Shown here in pieces: positions 48,701 to 61,813 of a stretch of DNA of 64,000 bases. Position 1 is the stretch's first letter, and the number at the start of each line of letters is the position of its first letter. The translations under genes and the position numbers were made by a program. Source of the stretch: Mycteria americana (Eukaryota > Chordata > Aves > Ciconiiformes > Ciconiidae); the NCBI RefSeq assembly GCF_035582795.1, contig NC_134367.1:120304062-120368061 (forward strand). The letters run 5' to 3'. Under the pieces are notes generated by a model. That model had not been told where the DNA came from, ran no database searches, and was given only the letters and a program-made list of their open reading frames with translations.

Positions 48701-51700
48701 CTATAGCGGGAGGGAAAAAGATACTACTCTTCAGGAACAATACATTACATCTGTTGATGTCATAAGAGGAAACACGAATCCCACCACTTATAGGGAAGCA
48801 AGTCACTAGTGATGTTACTGTTTGAGTGAGCAGTAAAAATAGAAAGCTCTTTAAAACCAGCAGCAGCCCCAGAAAACAGCATCCAGCTGCAGAAGACACT
48901 GTTGCAACACTGGCACAAGAAAAAGAGGAGTAAATCAAATACCGTATGCAAGTATCAATATCATGCAGCATTTATGAGTCACAAGCTGAGATTTTTCAAA
49001 AACCCGTTTGACTAATTTTGCTCGCAACCCAAAGAGGCCACTGGAAGTTTTATTATAAGACGTGTAAGATTATGACCTTTGGCAAGCAGTAACTTCTGAC
49101 TGTCTCCCTATGCTATTCTTCAGCATCCTCTTCAAAACAGAAGAAAGGTTTCATAGATAAGCACGACCACCTTGAAGGAAAAAGGGGAAGAACCCATGAC
49201 AGATGACAGCTCTCTGCTGTCACAGGCAGTGAGTTGTTCATCACCTTGGACTCTGTGCCCCTACCAATACTTCCAGCCCTTCACATGGAGCACCAGCAAC
49301 TAGCAGCACCAAGCAGACTTCAAAACACCACAGCAGGAAGGGACTGCCTATAGCCTCTGTAGCCAGGACAGCAGTTGGGAGGATTGACCCTGCTTCAATT
49401 TTCTACCCTCCTCCAATACACAATAACTTGATGGAAAAAAGCTGGCAGAATCCCACCCTCCCCATTACAGCAGAAACACTATTGACATAAAATATCCTTT
49501 TATATTATTTATGAAAGTAGTAGTCATATAAAAGTCCAAGTCCAGATGTTGCTAGACTAACTGTCATCACCCAGGTATATTCCTTCGGACACAGGCTGCA
49601 AAATAATAATACTAATTATTTGCAGAATTAACTTTGCAATTCTCTCAACTAATTCATTTCTTTATATCACTGTGGGGTTTTTTTTTTTCAACCAAGCAAG
49701 TAGAATGTTTTTATTGCTCTTTTTGAACACGACAAAAGCAGTTTATTTCAGTACAATGTTGGTCATTAACCCTTTAGTTCTTCTTGTCATTATTATTAAA
49801 GCTGTTACTAATGGCATTAGAAAGCAATCTACCTTTCATTAACTCTGTTACAAGCCGTTGCCTTCAAAGAGCTAAGGGCAGTGTAACAGAAGTCTTGAAA
49901 GCAAGAACAGCTAAAGCAAGTCAGATACCAAGTAGGAAAAAATATAGAGAAAAAGAAGGTCATAATCAATCCTCATCCTTAACTGTCCAATTGCCTGGGA
50001 GGAATGAAGTTTAAACACCTACGATTTTTCTTCTGGATTGTCTCCTCCTCCTCTCAATCTATTCCTTTTCTAACTATTGCTGCCTCTACTTTACATTCCT
50101 TTTTTCCCTTATTTCCCTCTCTCCGTGTTGAGAGAGATGATTTTTCAGTGGTAAAAGGAGAGCAAGAAAATGGTAGCAATATAGATGTTTCTGGTCATAT
50201 ATTCCAATTCTGTATGTAATCTTGTTACTTTTACAGTGTTTACAAATAACATTTCTGTAAATGATAAAAACCTGAACTACTGAAGCTAGAAATAAGCACA
50301 CTTAATAAACAGGAATTCCATGAAAGGCACACCCTTTATGAACTTTGTTGCATGTGTCATTAGGTGGTCTATATGTTAACAGTGGCACATTATAGCATTT
50401 ATTTTTAGCAGTTATTTACAGACACAGAAGCACAGCATGTTTCAGTGCTGAAACTAAAATTGTACTTGTGAAACTAGTCCAGTATGACACAAAAAAGAAA
50501 AATCTCAGTTTGAAGCAGAGAATATAAAATACCAGTGTGCATTTATGATGACACTGAATAGTTCAGACCCTTAGCTGTGTTCACCAACTGTCCTTGCTTG
50601 GACACCCTTTAACTGAAAAGGCAGAAGAGCCAAAGGGCAGATGAAGTAGGCAAAAATGCCTTCCCAAAGACTACAAAGCAGGTAGAGTGACAGCTGAAGC
50701 CTGTCAGTTCCCCAAAGCAAGAAAAGGCTTTTGCCTTGTAAAAAAAAAGCTGTTTCCAAAGCCGATGCAACATGACTCAAAATTAAACTTGACAAAACCA
50801 GCATGTCTGTCTCACTCCAAATTAATTAACTACCTGTCCATTCCTAGAGAAAATCTGAAATCCTGTTAAGTCTATAAAGCTTTTAGCCAATCTTGTCAAA
50901 ATTCTGTGTACCTACCTGCAAGACATTTGTGGGCTTTTCTAAACCATCTAGCAAAAGACTATTATTTTTCTATGTAACAGCAGTTAATTCTAAGGAGGTT
51001 TTGATAAACCTTTGTAAAGTTGTCAAAATTCTGCTCAAACGGCATTTTATCTTAAAGACCTACTCAACCTGCCCAAGGGATATATATCAGAGAAGAAAAA
51101 CTCTAGTGTACATCACCAAACACAGGCATGATTTTTCTAGCAGAACTGCAGCTACAGGTATTGCACTTACATTGACATTTAGGGTCAAAGTACTACCCGG
51201 ATTTTGAAGAAACATCTTTTCTAGCAGAGCACTGTATGTAAACACACAGCAAGGAAAAAAATAGATCTGCTTTTTGTTAAGGAATCAAGCCTATGTTGTA
51301 TATTATCATGCACTTATAAAGCATTCTGTACTTTCAAGACACGATACAAAAATGCCTTTTTTAGGGGGAAAAAGCATAAGTTTAACTGTCTAGTTAAACT
51401 AGATAGTTCCTGAGAAGGGGGAGTAGTTTAATTCCCAGAGAGAAATGGCAAGAAACCCTACACAATCAAATCCTCTGACCAGTAGGTGTCAGGCGATCTT
51501 TTAAACCCTATGTTCCTACCTTCAGTCTTTCAGTACTGCCTCACCAAAAAAGCTGACGAAGAATAACAAAATCCTCTCTGCTCCCCACACCTGTAAAGAT
51601 GGACTGTTTGGGAGAATGTAAAGAATCCCGAGCTCAGAGAGGTCACAACTGTCTGCTTAGGGGAACTGAAACAAATTAGAACAGTTACATTAAGAATGTT

Positions 51701-54700
51701 AAATGCTTCCTCATCAGCAAATATTAACCAAGTCAACCAAGAAGACTTACGAACTAGAAGTCCTTGTGTGACAAGGATTTTTAAGCAACCTTTGAGTTCA
51801 GAAGTATTAAAGCTGAATTGCATCTGCTACAACTACATGCACCCAAACGCTAGCCTGGGGTGCAAAGAATTGCCCCTCATCCTACATTTCACTTCCTCCC
51901 TCTAGTCAGCTTTTATGTACTGCAACTACACATAAGCAAGCAATGAACACTTGAATCTCGGTCATTCCCTCATGAGAAACAGAGGTCTCACCCAGGTAGA
52001 CATTCACAGTATCAGCACTGCACTAAAGAAAAAAGTGTTTCTCTACCTAGAGATTCTTGCTTTTACAACAGAAACACATTCTTTCCCCCACCATGTCACA
52101 GTTCAATTCTCTCACTCTCCTCCTTTCACAAAGCAAATGCTTACCTTTCACTATCCCTGGAGGCTTCCCAATGAGATGGTGACCACACAGCAGCAGCACC
52201 CTGAGTCCTGGGGCTGTACTGACCTGCCTTCAAAAGCTAGACTCAGGTAACCCTGCCCATCAACCAACCTCACTGTATAAAATAAGCTGTCTGCAAGGCT
52301 TCCAGAACAGGGGCAAGATGAACAGCCTAGTAGCATCATCTGCAATCTTGGTTCCCCTGCCACAAGACAAAGCTCTCCTCATGGTCTTAGAGTGGAAGAA
52401 AAGCAACTGGGAATCTTGCAGTTTCAGAAATCCACTTACTTGCCTTCACACACCCAAAAGAAAGCAACAAAGATTTTAAGCATAATATCCTGCAGGCTGA
52501 AGAGAAAAAAACCATACTTTTTGTTCTAATATGGCCTATAAAGCTTTCCTTTCACAATTTTCTCCTCCTTATGGGCACCTGAAGGAGTACAAGAGCAACA
52601 GGAGTTAATGTACTTCCCCTAAATAATAGGGAAACCAAGCTCTCCCCTCCTGATTCTAGAAGGGCACTTCTAGAAGATGCAGGCAAACAGCTGTGGACCC
52701 CTAAAGGCACTTGGAAGAAGAGAAGACATTTCAGACTCTCCTTCTGGCATAACACAATTAATGTATCACAAAATATCATAGCTTTCCTCTAAAATGAGGT
52801 AGCAAAGGTCATCATGAATAGGGAAGACCAAGATAATTTTTGGTTAGTAGTCAAAATATACCAGAACATGGACTTAATTTAGTAATTCCAAGCTTGAAGT
52901 TCATTCAAACCTTCTGGCTCACAGGTCTGGTGGTATATAAAACCCCTTCAGCTTTAGTAGATTATTCCCCGCCCTTAATTTCCTTAACCTTTCCAATATA
53001 TTTTTAAGAGGTATTGGCTGTTTGCTGTCCCATATCTTATACTCAGTATTTCGGGCTTAGGTAAGTATGTACCAAGTAATCTGGGACAATCCTGGAATAT
53101 AATAGCTTGCAAACACTGAACAAATTTTAGATTCATAAAAATTCATAGCATTCATAAAGCCAGATGACATGCTCCCTCAATACAAGTGAGATTTTTAATA
53201 GCAACTCAAATAGGTTTGCGAGGCTCTCTGACTTCTAATGCTCTAAGGGCAATGTTTGAGACAGGCTTGAAGTATGATGTGATCATTTTTTTTTCTACTG
53301 CAGAGACTTACAAGCCTGAAGGCCTTAAACTTTCTTTTTGTTGTATGGACAGGCTTTCAAAATTAGGCAGGAAACACTTTAGGCAACGATGTTAAGACAG
53401 AGCTGAATGAAAAGCTGACTTTATCAACTGTGAGTTGGCTGTAAGGGTTGTAAAATGGTTGGTTATACTTAGCAGTAGAAGAAAAAATATGCATTGACAT
53501 CTAATGAGGGAAGACAGAGACAAACAGACCAAGCCCTAGGAAATTCTACACTACCTTTCTAAATTGGGGGGGGGGGGGGGGGGGGGGGGCGCAAAGGGAA
53601 GATTTCTATTGAAAATAAACAGAACTCATAACAAAAATAACTTCAAGATTAAAGGAGAAGCAAAATGCTGCTCTTCCAGTACGAGGGGAATCCAAAGTTT
53701 TGCAAGTTCTATCCTCTCTAGCATGCATCTAATGGAGTGTGAACTAAAACAACTTAATTTAAGCTCCCACAAGCTAGATGACCCAGATGATGTGAGACCT
53801 TGACCCTTTGTATGGACTTAGTCCATTGAGGATAATCAGTATTTGGTAACAAGCTGATGAGAAAGCTAAAAAACAGCAGACTTATGCCAAAATATATTGT
53901 GTTACATTTCTTCCCCTCTCACCCCCCAAAAAACCCTATGTAATAAACTCTTAGTAGAAATTTCTGATGTAAAGCTAATCAACCCAAAACTCTCCTGGGT
54001 AACATGTTTAAGGATGACTGGATAATATACAACACAGATTTTTCAATGAGGGTAAAATACAGCTTATGAAAGTATCTTTTTAATGGGTGATTTTTTTTTT
54101 TTTTAAGATATCCAGGCATATAAATTTTTTATAGGTACTTAATAGGATTTTTCAAAGCTAATTAGACAGACAATTAAAATGAGACAGCTAGGTACCTAGG
54201 TGCCATGATGTTCCCATAATGCATTTTAATACTTTCAAACATCTGGTTCTTAATATAAGAATATTTTTAACCACTCTATTACTGAATTTGCTTAGTTATC
54301 TGTAGAAAAATAAAGACCATCTGCACACAAACCGGCTCTTTCATACCATTAGCACACATTTCACTACAGACCACAGTGCAGACTCCTAGTACTGCAAAAA
54401 GTAAATATATGCTCAATTATTTCAAAATATCGCTCCATTTTTTTGCATATAAAGATCAAAATGGCAAGGACCAGAAGGCTGCAGTATTTCTGCTTTTATT
54501 TTTCTGATTTTAAGCAGACATTCTCCACCTTAAACGTACAGACACGAGACTTATCAACATCAAGGAGAGGTCCAACTTCAGCCTGAAGCAGGGGAAAGGT
54601 GCCACAGTCCCAGTCAAGTCATTTGACAGCTGAGAGTGCACACTGGAGGAGAATTTTTAGAAACAGCATTAGAGCACCAACCAGTTTCATTTTCACCCAA

Positions 54701-55930
54701 ACAACCAGAAGGTTCTTCCTGCCCCCTCCTCTCCCCCCCACACCTTAACTGCGTGAGAAAGGACAGCCACAAAGTCAGCAGCTCTCTCATACTGCATTGC
54801 AGTATTAACACTGGACAGAAAACAAACTTGCATACGAGATTTGGACCTGCTGTTCTGATTCAAAGGCAGGAATTTTACCAATAGGGCTATGCTGACATTT
54901 AGAAAGAAGGAAAGCCTCAGTATTATTTCTGAAACAGCATCACATTAGTATATAGCAATAGAGAAAAATCTCTTTAAGATGCTGTTTTCAGGATCCATTT
55001 AATTACCCATTTGCAAGGCCAAGCCAGCCCTGGTAATCAAACACAAGATCCCTATCTGACATACTATGCTCACCTATAATGCATCTGCTTGGTTTTAAAT
55101 AATGAGAACTTAATGGTTTTCAGCATTTCTTAAATTCCTGCCCATGTAGCAGACTCTCCTGTCTTAGCTAAGTCACAGCAGGTTTGTAGACAAAGTTCTT
55201 GAAAAATACAGGAAATGGCTGGTGCATATTTGCAAGTAAACCAGAACAGCCTCGGTTTGATTTCTCTTTGCTGAAGTGTTGTTCATTATTAACATGTGGC
55301 TGACAAGATCTTAACCAAGTAGTAATTTAGCTCTTTGTGATCATTCTAACATTCCTCACTTAGAAATGACATGGACAAATAACATGGATAATGCTCCGCA
55401 CGTTGAGTTCTCAGTACTCAATACAACAACAAACAACTTTGTAAAAGGTTTTTCAAAGCTTGTATCCATTTTATTGAACAGCAACCTGCTTTACTAAGAG
55501 ATTAATTATGTGGCAGTTTAGACTAGTGTCTTCTGTTCAAGACAAACAGCATTCCCCTGATTTTTTAATATTTTCTATAGTTATTTTACAGGCAACAGTG
55601 CTAGGGCAGAAATACATACAAAAATCTGTAAGGAAAAGTATCTTTTATGATAAAAAACTCATTCCACTTATCAACTATTTCACTCTACCATTAACATTTA
55701 AAATATTTTTAAGTCTAACCTCCATCTAACAGTGCATGCTTTAATGAATTAAAACACTAATACTAAATACTAATTAAAACACCAATACTAAAACACAAGC
55801 CGTTAGCATTGTTAGTGTGTTCCTTTAGTCCAGAGCAGAGACAGAGAGCAGAGCGCACACACCCTCACCAACCGGCGCCGCAGGGTGCCCAGCCCGCCGC
55901 ACCCCGCCGGCCGGCCTGACGGGGACTTAC
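48701..55930 (-). other. GPCPD1 first intron (7.2 kb)
   Basis: AT-rich with short open frames only. The single striking feature is the G24 run at 53566-53589. No transposon is recognisable by eye, and no extra 5' UTR exon can be supported. Confidence 0.6.
53566..53589 (+). repeat. G24 homopolymer
   Basis: Twenty-four consecutive G in otherwise AT-rich intron sequence. It is a possible G-quadruplex former and a site of likely length error. Confidence 0.95.
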
Positions 55931-56050
55931 CGAGCGCTCCCCGCGGGCACCTGCCCCACCGCAAGCCCCGCACAGCGCAGCACTGCGGCCGGCTCCTAGC
56001 CCGGGAGGCGGCGCGCTGTGTCCCCGGGCCCGCCCCGTCCCAGCCTCCCA
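55931..56050 (-). other. GPCPD1: GPCPD1 candidate non-coding first exon
   Basis: On the minus strand a CpG-rich segment ends in GCGCTCG before a consensus GTAAGT donor at 55925-55930. It is upstream of the coding exons and in the right direction to splice to the acceptor at 48701-48702. The 5' end is not visible in sequence, so the upper limit is approximate. Two further candidate donors lie upstream in the duplicated island and could mark alternative first exons. Confidence 0.6.
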
Positions 56051-56162
56051 GCCGCTAACATAATGCGGCAGCCGCGGAACTGCCTCAGGCGAGGGCTTTC
56101 AGCGGGGATGTAAATAAACAGACCCGCCGGCCCGGCCTGTCCCCAGCCGGCAGCCCACCAAG

Positions 56163-56242
56163 CCACGCTCACCGGGTGACGGCCCAGGCTCGGCCACCCG
56201 CTAAACCACGCTCGCCAGGTGACGGCCCGGGCGCGGCCACCG
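56163..56242 (+). repeat. Short tandem repeat, two 35-nt copies with 43-nt period
   Basis: CACGCTC(A/G)CC(G/A)GGTGACGGCCC recurs at 56164 and 56207, followed in both by a GGCCACC ending. It lies between the first-exon donor and the larger duplication. Confidence 0.8.
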
Positions 56243-56479
56243 CAGCGCTAGGAGCCCGGCGCGCCTGCTGCCCTCACGGCACGATGCCCCCACCCCGGGC
56301 CGTGCGACACCTCGGCTACCCCCGGCAGCATGCAGCCTCTCTCCTCCCGCCTCCCCGCCACGGCGCACGCAGCCATCCCCCTCCGGGAAAGCTGCAAGCA
56401 CCGTCCCGCTCACCGGACCGCGCACTCCTCCCCCAGCTCTCTCCAGGGCGGAGCACCATCCCTCCCCTCAGGTCGCCAC

Positions 56480-57060
56480 ACACCAACCGACAGCCCACAG
56501 GACCGCCCGCGGGGAGAGCGGCACCACTCCCCCCAGCGCCCTCCCGACACTGCGGCGCAAGCCGAACCCCCTCAGGTCCCCCCAGAGACACGCACCAACC
56601 GTCCCCTGCCGCCGCACAGCCCCACCGCGACACCCAGCCGGCGGCGCGGACTGACCTGGCCAAGCACTGCTCCCGGCTGCCAACCCCTTTGTGCGGGGCT
56701 GCGGGGGGCGCCGCCCGGGCTCCCTGCCCCTCCTCCCGCGACCAGGGTGTGCGGCCGCTGCCCAGGGCCGCCTCACAGAGCGGGACGCAGGAAAGAGGAG
56801 GGGGAAGCGCAGCCGCCAACCGGTTCCAGCTGCCCCCGGCCGAACCGGGGAGGGGCGGCGCGGAAGAGGTGGCCCCACGTGACCTCCCCTTGCCAGCACG
56901 TCACTCCCCGTGGCTTCAGCCCCACCTTCCCCGCCGCAGCCCGCAACGCGAGCAGGAAGGGCGGGGCAAGACCACGCCTATTCCTCGAAAGCCCCGGGGC
57001 GGGGCCTGAGGCGGGGCGAGGTGGCGGGGCTAAGGAAAGGCGCGGTGCCTGAGGGGAGCT
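56480..57060. repeat. Promoter duplication, copy 1
   Basis: Blocks shared in order with copy 2 include GCGGCACC(A/G)CTCCCCCCAG, AACCCCTTTGTGCGGGGCTG, GCCGCCAACCGGTTCCAGCT, CCACGTGACCTCCCCTTGCC and CACTCCCCGTGGCTTC. The offset to copy 2 ranges from 743 to 766 bp because of small indels. It carries a minus-strand donor candidate CCAG/GTCAGT with last exon base 56657. Confidence 0.9.
56876..56903 (+). promoter_or_regulatory. E-box CACGTGAC plus CRE-like site, copy 1
   Basis: CACGTGAC at 56876-56883 matches the palindromic E-box bound by USF and MITF/TFE factors. CACGTCA at 56897-56903 is a CREB/ATF-type half site. The spacing is kept in the second copy. Confidence 0.6.
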
Positions 57061-57219
57061 GGGGCGGTAGGAGGGGGCAGCTGCGCGGGGCAGGGGGCGC
57101 TGAGGGAGGGAGCCGGCTGGCGGCTGCCTGCTGCCTGCCCGCGGCGGGGGAGAGCTCCACCCTCCCCATCTCTCCTCAGGGCCAGACACCAGCAGTTCCC
57201 TGCATCGCAGCCCATCAAG

Positions 57220-57815
57220 TGCCGAGCATCGGAGTCCCCCCGAGGCTTCCCGCGGGGAAAGCGGCACCGCTCCCCCCAGCGCCCTCCCGACAGCGGGGCG
57301 CGAACCGACGCACCCCAGGCCCCACGGCTCCTCAGGGGCACGAATCCCCTGCCGCCGCCGCCACACAGCCCCACGGCACCCCACGGGCCCCGCGCCCCCC
57401 ACGGCCGACGGCGTGGACTGACCTGGCCGAGCGCTGTACCAGCTTACCAACCCCTTTGTGCGGGGCTGCGGGCGGCGCCGCCCGGGCTCCCTGCCCCTCC
57501 TCCCCCGGCCGGGCTGCGCGGCCGCTGCCCAGGGCCGCCTGACAGCGCGGTGAAGCGGGGGGCGGCGTAGCCGCCAACCGGTTCCAGCTGTCCCCTGCCC
57601 TACCGGGGAGGGGGCTGACCCACGTGACCTCCCCTTGCCGGCGCGTCACTCCCCGTGGCTTCGGCTCCGCCTTTCCTACGACAGCCAATAACAAGCGAGT
57701 AGGAAGGGCGGGGGGGAGATTATACCTTTTCCTCGAGAGCTTAGGGCCTGAGGGAGTGGGTGGGGCTAGAGAGAAGGGGCGGGGCCGAGTTGAGGGGGCC
57801 GTTGTCCTGAGGTGG
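57220..57815. repeat. Promoter duplication, copy 2
   Basis: This is the diverged second copy, further upstream of GPCPD1. It keeps the same minus-strand donor candidate CCAG/GTCAGT (last exon base 57423), the E-box and the CRE-like site. It also has a CCAAT box at 57684-57688 that copy 1 lacks. The direction and age of the duplication cannot be told from one sequence. Confidence 0.9.
57621..57649 (+). promoter_or_regulatory. E-box CACGTGAC plus CRE-like site, copy 2
   Basis: CACGTGAC at 57621-57628 and CGTCAC at 57644-57649 are kept in the same order and spacing as in copy 1, although the surrounding sequence has diverged. That fits selection on these sites, or simply shared ancestry. Confidence 0.6.
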
Positions 57816-60800
57816 CGTGGCGTGGCTGTGTGAGGCAGGCGTGAGTTGAGGGGTGGGACCTGGGTAGGGGCCTTGCTGAGGCAAGGCAGGCTTCTACTAC
57901 CATCTTCCTACCTCCTGAGGTCACCTTACCTCAAGCTGGGTCCTCAGTACCCAGTCTGGAAGCATAAGGGCTGCTCTAGGGACAGGTAGCCTTGTTTCCT
58001 TGAGGTGCTGTTGGGTTGCAGTGGTTTAGGCTGGCTGTGAGCTCATGGCATCAGGGGCATGATGGCTTTTTTTTGTGGTATGAAGGGGCAGGCAGCACAC
58101 CTTTCCTGAAAGGCTTTGGTCTCTGCAGGTTTGATGGTGGCCATCTATCTCCATGTGCATTTTTCTGAGGCCCTGCCTGTGCAGGTGTCCTAGTCCTGCT
58201 GACAGGCTGTGGCCTCCGTTGCCCACTGAAATGTGGGGTGGCAGGAGCTGGTGCCCCCTGCTCCCTACCTGCCTGGGTTGGGTCTCACAGGGAGCCCGGC
58301 TGCTGTCATGCAGGCTCTGCCTCTTCCTCTACACGGGTCTGGTTGCCTGTGTGCCCAGTTGCACAAGCAAAGGGCTGTCATTCATGGTACAGCTAAAAAC
58401 ATGTCTTCACAGCAATGGCACCAAGGCAAACCAATGTGGCAATGCCCATGGTGGAGTTTTGAAGCTGTGGGCAAAGTTTAAGTGTGATACTTGTCTCTGT
58501 TTCAGGGTAGCTGAGACTGTTGGGTGAAGACCCCAGGGAACTTTGCTGCACTAAAAGGTAGCGTTGTGTTTGGGACTTTGTGGCCTTCCTGAGACCTGAT
58601 TTTATGACAAAAAGGGTATCCTACTGGAATTCACTCAACAAAGTATTAGCAAATAAAGGGAAACTATTGTCCTCTGTGTTTTTGATGCAGCTTGTCCTCT
58701 GTTTTGTAGCAGAGCTATGGAGTTGTGATAGTATGACCACTCCTTTCACTCTAATAATAAGCTTGCCTAAATAGTTTGGTGAGTAACTTGCTTCTGCTTT
58801 ATACAACTTGTGTCAGCTGCAGTTTGCTTCTGTCAAACTGCAGACAAGGAAGCTGCAGTTTGAATATGCAGAGAAACTGCTTATCCCATCTTGCACTGGG
58901 AGTTAGCCTCATTACAAGTATGCTGCTCTATGCTGTCCTTCCATCTGTCGTTTAAATAGAAGGCTATTTTCTATTCATTCACGCCCTGCAAATCCAGCCA
59001 TGTTTATATGTAATTTGTGACACAGCCCTGGATTTTGTAGGGAAAATGAATGTTAATATCAGATGTTCTATACCAGAAAAGTATGTAATACTTCTGAATT
59101 GCTGAGGTGTTTATGTGAGTATTGCAAGATCACAGTACCCTGCTTAAAGGAAAAAAGGTAGGGGGAGGTATGCAATAAAAGGAAATGATAGCTGAAAGCA
59201 GTTTATTTTGAAGCCAAAAGGATAAGAGGAATTCCTCTGGATAAAGAGGAGGGAGGGTTGGTGAAAAGTGCTTGTTGGAAAGTGAGGATCTTGTTAAACA
59301 CAAATGTAACTACTCTCATTACAAACCCTTAGTAATTAAGTAAATATTAGGAGCCATCTCTTTTACAGGTGTAATCAACAATGAGATGAAGAAAGAGAAA
59401 GAAGAAACTTTAGAGAAAATACTATTTAGAAAAGTAATTGCCTACTTGTTTTCTCTTGCCTGTTTTTAAGATTTATTAGTCCAAGTAATTTGTTGTAAAG
59501 CTGGGATAGGATTGAACACTTTGAAACACGCTTTGGTATGTTAAATCTTTCAAAAATGGGTCTTTGATATGGTGCCAGTCATGTTATAAAATTGTACCAT
59601 TAAATTTTTGTTAAAAACTAGAAGTAGAACACTTGGTCTCTTTCAGCCCTAGTGTTTATTTCAAAAAATGCCTGTATCTAGTCAAAACTATTATTGCATT
59701 TCCTACAATAATTTATTATAGCTAAAAATTGCAATTTAGGCCCTAAATGGATTCAAGAAATAGTCGTGTTCATTTTATTAAGGATGTACATCTCCCTACT
59801 TCTTCACTAAGATAAGAGAAGCTAATATAATCAGCTCAACTGAAATGCTTAGAGAATTCTCTTTTTCTCCTTGTAATCTTATGTGGTTGATTTCAGCTAA
59901 AAGCTGACATTCTGTCAGATAAAGCATTTTTTAATTCTTCAGGTATCTTAAAATAGTATGTATTTATTCATTTGAAAGAGTGTTAATAGGAATTTCTATG
60001 CTGCATTAAGAGAAACAGCTGAATCTAAACAGTGTAATTTGTCATGGCAACTTTCAAGGACTAATTTGTTCTTTAAAGGTAACTTGAATTTGTCAAAATC
60101 AGAGATTATGTTCTTCATTCTGTAATTGATAAGGCTTTTCAAAGGAAACAAATTTCATTTAGTTGTATGATTCTTTTCTCTAAACAATTAATGTTACCAT
60201 GATTGCATCAGTAGGATGGCTCTTTTGGCTTGAGGCAAATCTTCTGCTCTCTACTCTGCCTCAACTTGTGAGATACCCATCTTGCTTTGTTCTTAAGCCT
60301 TTCACTGAAACACAAATTTTAATAACTTTATTCCTGTAAATAATTCCACTGCACTACTTCTTGGTCTTGCTGAATAAAACAAAACCAGCTAATTAAGAAT
60401 GATGATTAAGCTCAGGCTCAGCGTAGAGCAAGTAGCAAAAGGGTGGGATGTGAAATACTGTTCTGTCTTGGCTTAACCTGAAAAAAGGTCTACATTTAAT
60501 TAAGCTTGCCAGTGTACTTTTTTTTTTTTTCTTCCTCCTTAAGGAATTGCTTCAATATGGTTGGCTCAGATAAGGTCATACTTTGCCATGACGCAGCAGG
60601 CAAGTCTCAGCTACTCCTGAAGATTATACAAAACTGTGCAGTAATTAGAGCACGTAGATGAGTTTATAGAACTCTTCTTAAATATCTGTCCAAAAAGTTA
60701 AGATTGGTGGTCTGCTTTTCTTGTTTACATAGCAACAAAATAAAAACACAGGAAATGGGGTTTTATATCATATAACCTGAGTTGAATTGAGTTGCTGTTT

Positions 60801-61691
60801 GCAAAAGTCCCAAAGAGATCCAGAAAGACAAGGCTACAAGGTCTGTTTCAAGTGTGCAAACACAAACTCTGTTTAAACTATGTGTGCACATGTTGGAAAG
60901 CATGTTTCCCCTTTCCACTATAGTAGTTTAATAAGAATTACTAGTACTTAGTCAGTACTGCCTGTCAAACCGCTTTGTCTTTGTTCTGGCAATGATACTA
61001 TTGTGATGAAGTCGCTGAGCAGGAGTGAAAGAGCTAAAAGATGCCGTGTGCATGCAGCCTACTCAAACACTGTGAAAGCTGCCTTAAAACTGTACCTTGC
61101 TCCCAGCCATGACATAGGGTATGAAGCGGGGTTGGTGGTGGTGTGTACCATAGGCAGAATATCAAAGTAGCCTTGAGGCTGTACTAGTTGAGGTGCAAAG
61201 CTCAATGGGACTTAGGCAGCCTGGTTTTTGTAAATAGCGACAAGAATACTTGCCCAAGTGCAGGAAATAAGTGGTTGAGGGTAATGTATAGAATACCCTA
61301 GCAAACCTATACGAAAAAGGCACTAGGAAGTGTCTTCAAGGTTTTACGTCCATTTCTGTAGCCAATGTAATATTTTCTTCAGCTGCCAGAATTATAGATT
61401 CAACCTATAAATCAAGCTTCATTCATACTATAAGTAGTTCTAAAGATTGTGAACATCAAATTATAGATGTGCTTCTTCCTCCTTCATAGTTTGCCTTATG
61501 AGTTCCAGTGAACTGGTTATACTGACACCAGTGCTCGCAGCTGATGAAAGCTGCATGTGTTTAGATGAATTGTGCTCCTTATTTTACTGCACTTGATTTT
61601 TCTGCAGTTGTTCTGGCTCTGATGGGTTATTGTGAATAAAAATAGCTGGTAAAATTATGCAAATGAATGCATGGCATTAGGCATGCAGTAC

Positions 61692-61813
61692 CTCAGCTAA
61701 TTTTTTATCTTTTTGTAGAATCACTTCTTGAAAATGTACTTCTGACCTTTTCTCTGGCTCTGAGAGTACTGCTGTATCATTATCTAATGTGAAATCTGGA
61801 CAATTTACAGGCA
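61692..61813 (-). other. Possible isolated minus-strand exon, unrecognised
   Basis: On the minus strand a CACTTTTCTTTAG acceptor and a GCTGAG/GTACTG donor flank a frame open throughout. It encodes PVNCPDFTLDNDTAVLSEPE and continues to KDKKLAE. The plus strand is also open here over a similar length, so the open frame carries little weight. It has no recognised family and no partner exon. Confidence 0.15.

Larger units (their letters stand above)
55850..57830. promoter_or_regulatory. GPCPD1: GPCPD1 promoter CpG island, internally duplicated
   Basis: About 2 kb of dense CpG sequence with abrupt borders to AT-rich flanks. It contains many GC boxes, for example GGGGCGGGGCC at 56997-57007 and 57776-57786. 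It holds the GPCPD1 first-exon donor at its left end. It includes two diverged tandem copies of a roughly 580-bp block. The long open frames across it on both strands (up to 277 codons) reflect GC-rich, stop-poor composition, and none resembles a known protein. Confidence 0.85.

Noticed and set aside
56176..57542. Open frames of 140-277 codons on both strands of the GPCPD1 CpG island
   Set aside because: They arise from GC-rich, stop-poor sequence, overlap in several frames and strands, are dominated by Pro, Arg, Ala and Gly, and match no family.
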